Origin: Cepaea nemoralis
Taxonomy: Eukaryota; Mollusca; Gastropoda; Stylommatophora; Helicidae
Length of the DNA: 64,000 nt
Assembly (NCBI GenBank): GCA_014155875.1
Contig: JACEFZ010013534.1
Location: 927,501 to 991,500, forward strand
Reading direction: 5' to 3'
In this document: one piece after another, positions 34,799 through 44,679 of the stretch
How the letters are laid out: every line of letters begins with the position of its first letter
Numbering within the stretch: position 1 is the stretch's first letter
Notes under the pieces: model-generated
Told to the model about the DNA's origin: nothing
Databases searched by the model: none
The model's input: the letters and a program-made list of their open reading frames with translations, nothing else
Position numbers and translations under genes: made by a program

Positions 34799-34924
34799 GT
34801 TTAGACCGTTCCAATGAACTAAGGCGCCCCAAGAGCGACGAGTGGTCGCAATCATAACTGAATGTTCTGCGGGCTATTATAGCTCTGGCTGTGCTGGATT
34901 TAGGTATCAGTACAGAGGCAGGGA

Positions 34925-35146
34925 TTGTCCTTCAGTAGTCTATACGCCTGGCGCTGCCCCGCCCCGCCCCGCCCACATACCAGACGTTCCACGTTCACGA
35001 CCAGCTCACCCGTGGCCATTCAGCACGTCGGTCCACCTTAAACTTGGGGGTTTATGATCGGAGTTTTCCATCTCCTTGATGGGCCGCTGTAATTAATAGC
35101 TAACGGGCCCCATCTACCCGGGGACAAGAGGTTCTAGCTCCTCAAC
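34925..35146 (-). mobile_element. Ingi-like LINE 5' UTR, inverted
   Basis: Its reverse complement aligns with 11836-12030 of the full-length Ingi copy, from GCTAGAACCTC at the same 5' base through CCCCCAAGTTTAAGGTGGACC and GCCAGGCGTA. It faces away from the Ingi 3' fragment 40 bp to its right. Confidence 0.75.
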
Positions 35147-35184
35147 CCTCCTGGAGAACACATGAGAATCGAGGTTTAATCGGT

Positions 35185-35690
35185 TACAGCAGCTTTTCAC
35201 TTGTTGGAGAACAAATTCTATACGCATGTTGTGATTGTAACTGATTCACAAAGCATGTTGGCAAAGGTGAAGACTGGCTTGCATCGATTCTGAGGTCGCG
35301 GTCTGTAAGCATTCGCTGGATCTTTTCTCCAGGACACGCTGATGTGGTTAGAAATTAACAGGCAGACAGATTGTCTCCTGTCACTTCATTAAGGGGTGAT
35401 TTGATGCATGACAAGGCAGATGTAGTGAAGGCCCTCTGGGACAATATGATTAATGCAGATGAACAGATACAATATCATGGTTTAGATAGAATGCAGCAGT
35501 AAGGGGTGATCAGAAGATCTTGTCGACAGTCGTCACTCAGAGGTAAAGCAAGACGGACATATAATCAGATTGCAACGTCCACCATTAGTATTGGTACTCT
35601 ACGCTGGCTGTTGCAGATGAGGACTAAGCGCTTATGGGAATGCCCCTAGTGCAGTGATGCCGGTTCTTGACTTAACTTAAATCAACTCAG
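35185..35690 (+). mobile_element. Ingi-like LINE 3' end (copy 4), decayed
   Basis: It aligns with 15240-15740: VIVTDSQSML, WIFSPGHADV (RNase H), GLDRMQQ, KARRTYNQIAT and RLWECP, with many stops. The tail is a decayed CTTAA/CTCAA run. It lies head to head with the inverted 5' UTR at 34925-35146, suggesting an inversion-deletion insertion. Confidence 0.7.
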
Positions 35691-35699
35691 TAAATTTGT

Positions 35700-36177
35700 A
35701 CCTGATAATTCTCAAATTGTCAGGGAAGGAAATCCGAATGTGAAGAGAACTGACTGCTCCAACTAAGTATATTTGCCGTGGTTTAGAATATGTGAGAGCC
35801 TTTCACATCCCAACTCCACTATCTACTATGGGACCATCTTTAATTTTGTGATTCCTCTTCACGTGACTTGTCTTGAACAGAAATGTGTTCTCCAGTCATG
35901 TGTGTTCTATGATGTTTTGAAGAAGTTAATGTTGCCAAGCTGATTACGCTTTGCCTATATCACTTTCTCTGTCTTCCTCTGCCTCTTTTCCCACGCAAGG
36001 CTCATGTCTCAGTTCCACCACCTCTGTTGATATGTCCCATACATTTTATTTTCCCTTTCCTTACTGATTTGATGTGAGCTCTAGTAACACTGCAGCTCAA
36101 CAGTTATTACTTCTCTGTTATAGGGGATTGCATATATTGGCTGCTTCAGATTTATTAGACAATTTTATGTTCAGTAG
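35700..36177. other. unassigned intronic sequence
   Basis: No gene or element was recognised. Confidence 0.4.
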
Positions 36178-36186
36178 TTTGCTATT

Positions 36187-36411
36187 CCGGTCTCCCTGGT
36201 GAAGAGGTTAAGGACGCTGTTCGTAATCCCGTATACCCATGTACAAAACACAGCAGCGGATCGCGTCGCATTGGTTTCTTACGGAAAGGTATGTGAGCCG
36301 GTCGATTAGAAAGCAATGGCAAACTACTGAACGTAAAACCTGCCAAGACATCAACAGCTGAAAATGCTGGTGTTGACTGGAAGGTCCTGTAAATAGCATA
36401 CGCAAAAAAAA
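36187..36411 (+). mobile_element. SINE2, copy a
   Basis: A perfect 9-bp TSD TTTGCTATT (36178-36186, 36412-36420) bounds 225 bp with a short A-run at the 3' end. The head GGTGAAGAGGTTAAGGACGC is A-box-like. The body includes GAAAGCAATGGCAAACTAC (36309-36327) and the end GGTGTTGACTGGAAGGTCCTGTAAA. Copies b and c confirm the boundaries. Confidence 0.8.
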
Positions 36412-36427
36412 TTTGCTATTGCATTGG

Positions 36428-36720
36428 AGAAGAAGAAGAAGAAGAAGAAGAAGAAGAGAAGGAGGAGGAGGAGAGGAAGAGGAAAAAAAAGGAGGAGGAA
36501 AAGGATAAGGAGGGATACGAGGAGGAGAAGAAGGAGAAGGAGATGGAGAAGAAGAAGGAGAAGAAGAAGAAGAAGAAGAAGAAGAAGAAGAAGAAGAAGA
36601 AGAAGAAGAAGAAGAAGAAGAAGAAGAAGAAGAAGAAGAAGAAGAAGAAGAAGAAAAAAAAATCGCCTTAGCCGGAGCTTGAGAAGTAGGAGGAAGAAGA
36701 AGAAGAAGAGGAGGAGGAGA
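36428..36720. repeat. (GAA/GGA)n purine tract, about 290 bp
   Basis: Nearly pure purine on the + strand, with a core of about 30 uninterrupted AAG units at 36551-36653. Its complement is a long pyrimidine run. It lies 160 bp upstream of the acceptor of exon C. Arginine-rich or serine/leucine-rich frames across it are repeat artefacts. Confidence 0.95.
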
Positions 36721-36881
36721 AACATAAGCAGCAGGACAATAAAGCCATAATTTCGGAGGTAGATGTTGTTTTGAATTATCAATAATTTCGAACAATCTGT
36801 TACAATATTTATCTTTATGGTCAGTCTTGAATATTTCATTTATTACAAAGCACAATTTTGATTGGAATTCCATTATTTCAG

Positions 36882-37181
36882 TGTGATGGTGACAATGACT
36901 GCGGAGATCACAGTGATGAGACCACTTGTACTTGTGATTCTAACCACTTTCAGTGCAAGGCTGGGACCTGTGTTTCAAAAGTCTACGTATGCGATGGCGA
37001 AAACGACTGTGGCGACATGTCAGATGAATCTAACTGCCCCGAGATCCATCCTGGAGCCTGCGCTGATCTACTCACAATTGATGATTGCATTCGTATGAAC
37101 ACAACAACATATCCTATCTGTGATAATTACGCAGATGCACACCGATTTTGCAGGAAATATTGCGATCTTTGCAATACATAA
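36882..37181 (+). CDS. Host gene, last coding exon: end of LDLa3, LDLa4 and ShKT domain
   Basis: Acceptor ttccattatttcag, phase 0, 99 codons plus TAA. It opens with [16 protein letters not shown], finishing LDLa3, then complete LDLa4 (CDSNHFQC to [16 protein letters not shown]). The remaining 45 or so residues contain six cysteines with ShKT spacing: [32 protein letters not shown]. ShKT domains are compact disulphide modules found in secreted proteins, often next to enzymatic or binding domains. No transmembrane segment follows, so the product is probably secreted or extracellular. The upstream signal peptide lies outside the exons seen. Confidence 0.92.
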   Translation, partial: CDGDNDCGDHSDETTCTCDSNHFQCKAGTCVSKVYVCDGENDCGDMSDESNCPEIHPGACADLLTIDDCIRMNTTTYPICDNYADAHRFCRKYCDLCNT

Positions 37182-37242
37182 GGATTGATGAAATTACAGA
37201 AAGAAAATTAGAATTGTGTGGCATAAACTTATTGATGAATGC

Positions 37243-37248
37243 AATAAA
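37243..37248 (+). promoter_or_regulatory. Polyadenylation signal AATAAA of the host gene
   Basis: A canonical hexamer 62 bp after the stop codon, in AT-rich sequence, before the tRNA-like element at 37308. It implies a 3' UTR of about 80-90 bp. Confidence 0.7.
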
Positions 37249-37307
37249 GCTGATGACAATTTAATTTTGAAAGTAAATTTAACATGACTTATGTTGCATT
37301 CCATAGC

Positions 37308-37390
37308 AGACGCGTTGGTATAGCGGTTAGGTCGTAAGTAAGATAATGGTATTAGCCCTGTGAGACGAGGGTTCGATATCCGCTCTCGTT
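37308..37390 (+). mobile_element. tRNA-like head fragment
   Basis: TGGTATAGCGGTTAGG (A-box-like) and GGGTTCGATATCC (B-box-like) are about 50 bp apart, with a hairpin CTCG-CTG-CGAG following at 37388. The last part (CTCGTTGCTCGCTGCGAG) recurs at 41242-41259 beside the second RTE-B unit. It is probably a SINE head rather than a tRNA gene, since no acceptor-stem pairing is evident. Confidence 0.5.
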
Positions 37391-40300
37391 GCTCGCTGCG
37401 AGAAAGACTGGCCACATTTTCTTCGTATCAATCAATCATGTGCCATGCCGGAAAGCGTGGGCGGTCACGACTCGCCATTTCACTCGATCACCAGTGTCGT
37501 GGATTTGTGTTCCTGTCTCGTCCATGCCATGTGGCCAAGCCATCCAGGTATTTTCCTCTCGGTCTTACTCTTGGTCTGTTCCCATCGATTTTGCCAGTTG
37601 TCACCAAGTTCTCCAATCCATTTCTTCTCATAACATGTCCAAAAAATTTTGACTGTCTATGTCTAATTTCTCTAATCAGTTTACGATGTTCATTTGTCTC
37701 CTGTAGTACTTGGTCATTGGTTTTTCTGTCTGTCCATGGTATTCTTTGCATTTTCCTCAGAAACCACATTTCTGCAGCCATCAGATTTTTTCAGCTTGAC
37801 TGCTCATTGTCCAAGTTGCACATCCATACAAAAGAACAGGCTCTATGGCTCTCAACACTTTTTTCTCGTTTCAGTTGACATCTTTTTATTGGTCAGAATG
37901 TTTTTCATCTTGCTAAAGGCTACTTTCGCCATGGCGATGCTTGTTCTAATCTCTTCAAGGCATCTCCCATCAGATGTTATGACTGTTCCAAAATAATTGT
38001 ACCGATTCACTTGTTGAAGAATATTTCCATTTACTTGTATATTACATTGTGGAACTTCTTTCTTCCTAGTGACGACCATACCCTGAGTCTTTTTACAATT
38101 TAATTCTAACCCCAGCTGCTCACTGTGTACAACAACCACAGCTACTAATTGTTGCAGGTCCTGCGCATTGTCTGCAATTAATACTGTATCATCTGCATAT
38201 CTAATGTTATTGATGTTTCCTCCACCAATGCTGATTCCAGTTATATCCTCTACATTTCTGAAAATATTTTCACCGTATAGGGAAAAAAGATCTGGAGACA
38301 TCACACATCCCTGCCTAACACCTCTCTTAATTTACTGATACTGTCCCACTTCATTATCAATCCTTATTGCAGCTTGTTGTTTCCAATATATGTTTTTTGT
38401 AAGTCTAATGTCTTTCGCATCAATTTGTAGATCTGCAAGCATATCCACCATGTTGACATGTCTAACTCATCAGAAATTCAAAACAATGTTTTCCCGTTAT
38501 GAATTCCTCGGAAGGTTAGCTGGATGAATACTTTGAGTATTCTGGACAGGTGCACACCGATCCCAGTCCCAGCAGTAAAAGAACCTGTAGCTTTGTACGC
38601 CAAATCAAATTGTATTTACTAATTTACATGCAGATGCGAGGCCATCTACATAGGCAGAACTGAGCGACAGTTACATTGCAGGGTTTCGGAACATATTCCG
38701 AATTGGTTGGACAAGATACTACACACAGAAGATGGTAGCCTAGGTAGGCCGACACACCGGAAAAGTCTGGTTTCATCGGTCGTGAGACATGTGCTCGAGA
38801 GTGGTCACATGGTTGAAAGAGACAGTGCCTTCCGTGTGTTGTTCAACACACAAAGTAGTCGATTGTTAAAGTTTGCTGAAGCTATACTAATCAACCTTCG
38901 TAAGCCGTCCTTGTGTAAGCAGAAAGACATGTTAGTCAGTTTAAAATTACCGTGGTAGACAATCGACATTACTGTGCGAACATGTGTATATTTCAGTTTG
39001 AAGGATGTATCTAATTAATTCACGTAAGTTGTGTGATTTCTGCAGTATGTACCTGACGAGATGCAGCGAAATATGCCAGGCAATAAATCGTGCAATCTAT
39101 TGTTTGTGTCTTCGTTATTCAATGTCTAACTCTATCAAAAGCCAATAAAGCAAAGATGTATATTCTTGTTTACTTCTATAGCACGTTCAATAACTGTCCG
39201 CAGAATATACACAGCATTTACTGTACCCTTTCCTTCTACAAACCCGCATTGTTCTTCCTCTATTTCAGGTTGTATCTTCTTCCTCACTCTTTGCATGATA
39301 ATTCTTAACAAAATCTTTGTGATGTGACTCATTATACTAATTGTTCTATGTTGATCGCATTCCAAGGTTCCTGATTTCTTTGGGATTGCAATAAATACAG
39401 AGTTACATAATTTAGGAGGTATATCTCCTGTATCATATAATGTGTTCAGCAGTCTGGTGACTTGCTCTAGTCCAAATTCTTCTAAAGCTTTAATCATTTC
39501 TGTTGTGATGTTATCTGCACCGGGGGCCTTGCCAGCTTTCATATGCTTAAGAACATTTCGAACCTCCATCTCCAAAATTGGCGGTCCTTCATTATTAAAT
39601 CTAATATTATACTGTTCGTCTCTGTTATCATCATAAAAGTGTTTCACATAATCTGCCCATACATGTAGAATCTGGTCTTTTTCTATTATGATTTTGCCAT
39701 CTTTAGTTTTTAGACACCCTGTTGATGTACTTGTTCTTTTATTAGTAAGTTCCTGAATTCTTTTGTGCACTAATTTGGTATTTTGACTGTTGTGTTGGTT
39801 TTCAATTTCTAAGCACTTTTCCTCAAGCCATGCTTTTTTTGCCTCCTTACATAATATTCTGACTTGTCAGTGAATTTCTTCATATTTGACAGAATTATTT
39901 TTGTTGAGTCTTCTTGTTTCTATGAGGTTGAAAATTTCTTCAGTCATCCATTTCTTATGACCCACCTTCTTTAATTTTGGAATAGTTGTTTCTGCAGCCA
40001 CATTGATTGAATTCTTCAAAGTTTCCCATTGATCATCCACATCCTGGAATAGGATCTATAGATCAGACAATATTTCAAATCTGTTCTGTACTTCTATGTT
40101 GAATTTGTTTTGTATTTCCATGTCATTACTCAATGTACACAAATCATATTTAGTGTTTCCTGTTATATACTTGACTTTCTTCAACTTTATCCTCAATGTT
40201 CCTGTGAGTAATCTGTGGTCACTATAACAATTAGCACTGGGAACTGTTTTTGCTACTGTTAGCGCGTTTCTAAATCTTCTGCTAATGAGAATGTAGTCAA

Positions 40301-41240
40301 TCTGGTTTCTAATCCTGCTATCAGGACTCCTCCATGTCCATAATCTTCTAGGGTGTTGCTTAAACCAGGTGTTTCCTACAATCATTTCGTGTTCTTTTGC
40401 CCACTCTACGAGTCGGTATCCGCTTTCATTTGTCTCTCCTAAACCATAGTTTCCTACTGTGTATCTATCCCCTTATTTCCTACTTTTGCATTGAAGTCCC
40501 CTATTATGATGTTTATTTCTGAATTTTTACATTTATTTAAGGCAGACTCTATGTCATTATAATATTCTTCTACACTATCTTCACTGGATTCTCCTGTTGG
40601 GGCATATACTTGAATAATATTTATGCTAAAAGGTCTGCCACTTAATTTAACTAGTAGAACTCTGTCCGACACGGCCCAATATCATTGAATAGATTTTGAT
40701 GTTTTCCGGTCCAAAATAATTGCCACTCCCCTATCACGATCTTAACCTCCAGAATAAATAATCTTGAAATTTTCATCTATCTTGATGCCTGCTCCTGTCC
40801 ATCTCGTTTCGCACATACCTAAAATATTAATTTTTCCCCTTCAATTTCTTGTTTTATGTTCTCTAATTTTTCGTCGTCGTTTAACGTCCTAACGTTCTAA
40901 GTTGCTAATTTTAACGTCTCTGTCCTTGTCTTGCGATGATCAGTCTTTAAGCGAATCATGATGTACTAGGCACTTTTAAAGAGGTAGTTTGCCGTTGCTT
41001 TCCTCTATGGCAGTGACCTTACTGGTCGGAGACCGCAGCCATTGACTCAAGAAGAGCTCCTCTGCCTGCCGTCGTGAAACTCGAGACCATGACCAACAAA
41101 TATCTGTGGGCTGCCCTCAAAATTTCATCCACCACCTGCCTTCCGTGGCTTCTTTTGAAAACTTCCAATCAAAGAACACAAAATAACATCACATAATCCA
41201 CAGGAAAACACTATTACAGGAAATCCATAGGAAAACACGT
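37391..41240 (-). mobile_element. RTE-B LINE, nearly full length (unit 1)
   Basis: Minus-strand order from the 5' end (about 41238): leader, endonuclease (LGMCETRWTGAG, RGVAIILDRKTSK, IIIGDFNAKVG, YSDHRLLTGTL), linker, RT (KAPGADNITTEMI, IAIPKKSGTLECDQH, QCGFVEGKGTVNAV, AFDRVRH, RQGCVMSPDLFSLYG, RYADDTVLIAD), thumb (YNYFGTVITSDGR) and C-terminus (GHVMRRNG, RPRGKYLDG), then a short ATTG-type tail. Frames are interrupted by point changes and by a Penelope-like insertion at 38469-39121. Its leader is duplicated at 41800-42410. Confidence 0.85.
38469..39121 (+). mobile_element. Penelope-like element fragment with GIY-YIG endonuclease
   Basis: It is inserted in RTE-B with a perfect 11-bp TSD ATGTCTAACTC (38458-38468, 39122-39132). 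Removing it restores the RT reading AFDRVRHVNMVDML. The + strand encodes TC.CEAIYIGRTERQLH, RVSEHIP, a block with SSVVRHVLESGH and FAEAILINLRKPSLCKQ, then a stop at 38956-38958. YIG plus R...EH and the E of AEAI are the GIY-YIG catalytic landmarks of Penelope-like retroelements. The RT part is lost by 5' truncation. No A tail is visible. Confidence 0.85.
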
Positions 41241-42418
41241 TTCTCGTTGCTCGCTGCGAGAAAGACTGGCCACATTTTCTTCGTATCAATCAATCATGTG
41301 CCATGCCGGAAAGCGTGGGCGGTCACGACTCGCCATTTCACTCGATCACCAGTGTCGTGGATTAGTGTTCATGTCTCGTCCATGCCATGTGGCCAAGCCA
41401 TCCAGGTATTTTCCTCTCGGTCTTCCTCTTGGTCTGTTCCCTTCGATCTTGCCAGTTGTCACCAAGTTCTCCAATCCATTTCTTCTCATAACATGTCCAA
41501 AAAATTTGACTGTCTATGTCTAATTTCTCTAATCAGTTTACGATGTTCATTTGTCTCCTGTAGTACTTGGTCATTGGTTTTTCTGTCTGTCCATGGTATT
41601 CTTTGCATTTTCCTCAGAAACCACATTTCTGCAGCCATCAGATTTTTTCAGCTTGACTGCTCATTGTCCAAGTTGCACATCCATACAAAAGAACAGGCTC
41701 TATGGCTCTCAACACTTTTTTCTCGTTTCAGTTGACATCTTTTTATTGGTCAGAATGTTTTTCATCTTGCTAAAGGCTACTTTATGCTACTTTTGTCTAT
41801 TTATGCTAAAAGGTCTGCCACTTAATTTAACTAGTAGAACTCTGTCCGACACGGCCCAATATCATTGAATAGATTTTGATGTTTTCCGGTCCAAAATAAT
41901 TGCCACTCCCCTATCACGATCTTAACCTCCAGAATAAATAATCTTGAAATTTTCATCTATCTTGATGCCTGCTCCTGTCCATCTCGTTTCGCACATACCT
42001 AAAATATTAATTTTTCCCCCTTCAATTTCTTGTTTTATGTTCTCTAATTTTTCGTCGTCGTTTAACGTCCTAACGTTCTAAGTTGCTAATTTTAACGTCT
42101 CTGTCCTTGTCTTGCGATGATCAGTCTTTAAGCGAATCATGATGTACTAGGCACTTTTAAAGAGGTAGTTTGCCGTTGCTTTCCTCTATGGCAGTGACCT
42201 TACTGGTCGGAGACCGCAGCCATTGACTCAAGAAGAGCTCCTCTGCCTGCCGTCGTGAAACTCGAGACCATGACCAACAAATATCTGTGGGCTGCCCTCA
42301 AAATTTCATCCACCACCTGCCTTCCGTGGCTTCTTTTGAAAACTTCCAATCAAAGAACACAAAATAACATCACATAATCCACAGGAAAACACTATTCACA
42401 GGAAATCCATAGGAAAAC
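41241..42418 (-). mobile_element. RTE-B LINE, internally deleted tandem copy (unit 2)
   Basis: 41241-41783 repeats 37388-37930 (about 98-99 percent identical by eye) and 41800-42410 repeats 40620-41228 with only two single-base indels noticed. The middle 2.7 kb of the element is missing. The junction carries about 15 bp of filler (ATGCTACTTTTGTCT) made of nearby words. The flanking hairpin sequence CTCGTTGCTCGCTGCGAG is duplicated as well. Confidence 0.85.
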
Positions 42419-42991
42419 ACTAAATAGCGTCCCTCCGAAAAGCACCGCGTCATTTTGTCGTCATCTTACATACTCAGGCCTAATGATTTTGATGGTCCTA
42501 ACAATTTACATACTCACAGCAGGCTCTTATAACGGGATTTTTTTTTTAAAGTCTTTGCCGTGTAATGTTGTCTGACGACAGTTTTCTGTCGTGTACTACC
42601 AGTCGTGTCTAATACCGATATTCCTCCACGCCTTGACGTTAATCGGTCCAACACTTTCTTTCTCTCGGTCTCACCTGGCCGCCTCTCCCAGCCAACGTTC
42701 CTGGCTCTGCAACATACTCCACCTTTACCTTTCTAATTACGTATCATCCGAATTTTAGTCACTTTGCTGATTAACTAATTGTGTCATGCCCTTTACGCCA
42801 TTTTGCTCCTGATTTCTTTGGCAGATCTGTGAAAATATCTGTCAAGAGATTAACAAGTATATATATCCACGGTTGTAGATGTCATTCAACAATTTTGCCA
42901 TCACTTTTGTGCCCGTTTCAATAATCGCCATGGGAGATCATGCTGGCGATCTCCAACGTGTATAAATTCCTTATTTCGCTATCTTCGTCAA
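42419..42991. other. unassigned sequence downstream of the RTE-B pair
   Basis: No gene or element was recognised. Confidence 0.4.
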
Positions 42992-43692
42992 TCACAACTT
43001 ATATCTTAACATAGCAAAAACTAAGATAATGCATACAGATAAAACTACTATGGAGGAAGAAATATACATTAATGGGAGAAAATTGGAGGTGGTGGAAAAT
43101 ATTGAATAACTTGGGTCATTGATTACGAATAATGGTGACACAATGAAAGAAATTAAACGGCGACTATCCATTGCTCTTCAAAGACTAAAACAGATGAATA
43201 AATTATGGTGTGGGACAGACAGAACTACAAAAATTAGATTTTTAAGAGCATGCATCTTTCCCATTGCAACATACGCCTGTGAGACATGGACACTTACTAA
43301 ACAAGCTGAACAGAGCATACATGCCTTTGAATATAAATGTTATAGACGAGTTCTAAGAATATCTTGGGTAAAGAAAAGAACAAATGCATCCATACTTCAA
43401 GAGTTGAATATTGAGGAGGGATGGCTATTAAAGACGATAAAACAAAGAAAATTGAAGTATTTTGGTCACTTGAAACGTCACGAAAGTTTGGAGAGAACAA
43501 TAATGGAAGGGTATATGCCTGGGAAGAGAGGAAGAGGAAGGCCAAAGAGAAGATGGGTGCAGGATGTGGCGGATGATCTCCAGATGGGTGTATCAGACGC
43601 GGGACATCTTGCTTGTGATCGAGAAGTTTTCCGGAAGGTTGTTATGGGAGCGAGGTTCTGCAAAGGACATGCTACTGAATGAATGAATGAAT
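42992..43692 (+). mobile_element. RTE-C LINE 3' end
   Basis: An open frame of 187 codons (43119-43682) reads MITNNGDTMKEIKRRL, TYACETWTLT, RVLRISWVKKRTNAS, KLKYFGHLKRHESLE and RGRGRPKRRWVQDVADDL and ends CKGHATE. A short GAAT tail follows. It is better preserved than the copy at 6455-7976. 5'-truncated just after the RT palm. Confidence 0.85.
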
Positions 43693-43693
43693 G

Positions 43694-44675
43694 GTAAGTA
43701 TGTGCACTTTACTATAATATGAACCACCACCGAGGAATCACTCTGAAATGATCATCAGTTCCTGCTCAGCAGAGGCCAGGTTCTTGCAGACCCTCTGGGT
43801 TATGGGCCCAGTGAAAAAGCCGCTGAGTGAAAAAATTTCCTTCAATAATCGAGCCATACTTTTCTGCTACTTCTTGGTAAATCTAGTGGAACCATATAGT
43901 TATTCCGGTTTGAAATTGAGACTACTAAATCACACAAAGGTAAAATGTCCGCCGAGGTAAATCAACAGAAGACACTATAGTCTCTCTCTAGAATCAAACT
44001 AGGAATATCACACACGTCCTTGTTGTTTCACACCATTTGGTCAACTCCCGCCAAAGTTGTTTATCCCGACTGTTTTAATACTGTGTCTGAATGACGTCAC
44101 AAGTCTGTCTAGACAGTAGACATCTAGAAGCTATTTTTCTCTCTCCGTTTCCGACTGGATGTAAACAACTGACTAGCCGTCCCGCTTTCATCTGGGGACT
44201 TGTCCCGGTACTTTATAAAGTCTTGCCACCCTGTGATCTAGAGAATTCTTTTCCACACAACAAAAGATCTTGCCGACTTCCATCGGGACAGTCTGTCTCC
44301 AACTTCAAAGGATGGCGCCCGCCTGTAGACTAATGGCGCGACAGTCCTTCTTCGATCGACGACACATCAAAGAATGACGGCTGCTTGTAGACGCATGGCG
44401 CGACAGTCTTTCATCGATCGACATCTCCAAGAATTTATGCGACACATGCCCTATGCAGAAAGTTGCGATCAAACGCAACCTCACGCTGATTTACTGGGCA
44501 ATTATACTTTAACAGTTTGTCATTGCTTTCTGAACGAGAATGCAATATCTAAGACCAACTGACCGATGTAGAGAACGATTCCGCCGTCAACACACCGTAA
44601 GTATAAGAGCGATCATTTATATTAGGCCACATTGCCCTCTGATATACATACTACAAACACTAATATAGAGATCAA
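43694..44675. other. unassigned sequence with a short direct repeat
   Basis: Two similar 55-bp direct units (GTAGAC..ATGGCGCGACAGTC.TTC.TCGATCGAC) lie at about 44322-44376 and 44383-44436. No gene or known element was recognised. Confidence 0.4.
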
Positions 44676-44679
44676 TTGA

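Larger units (their letters stand above)
23429..36881 (+). other. Host gene intron B-C (13,453 bp, phase 0)
   Basis: It runs from the strong donor gtaagag to the acceptor ttccattatttcag. Joining the exons gives CIPDSYQ followed by [13 protein letters not shown], a continuous LDLa3. The intron holds Ingi-like LINEs, SINE2 and SINE3 copies, hAT remnants, a minisatellite and, 160 bp before the acceptor, a long GAA tract. Confidence 0.85.

Noticed and set aside
34955..34975. GC-box (CCCCGCCCCGCCCC) as a host promoter
   Set aside because: It lies inside the inverted Ingi 5' UTR, where the complete copy has a similar GGGGCGGC run, so it is element sequence. A role as the LINE's internal promoter remains possible.
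36208..36873. long Ser-, Leu- or Arg-rich proteins over the GAA tract
   Set aside because: They are simple translations of a trinucleotide repeat in several frames, with no conserved flanks.
37360..37878. plus-strand ORFs with CRKAWAVTTRHFTRSPVS-type sequence, also at 5769-6194 and 41247-41735
   Set aside because: Antisense shadows of the RTE-B C-terminus; they recur only because the LINE recurs.
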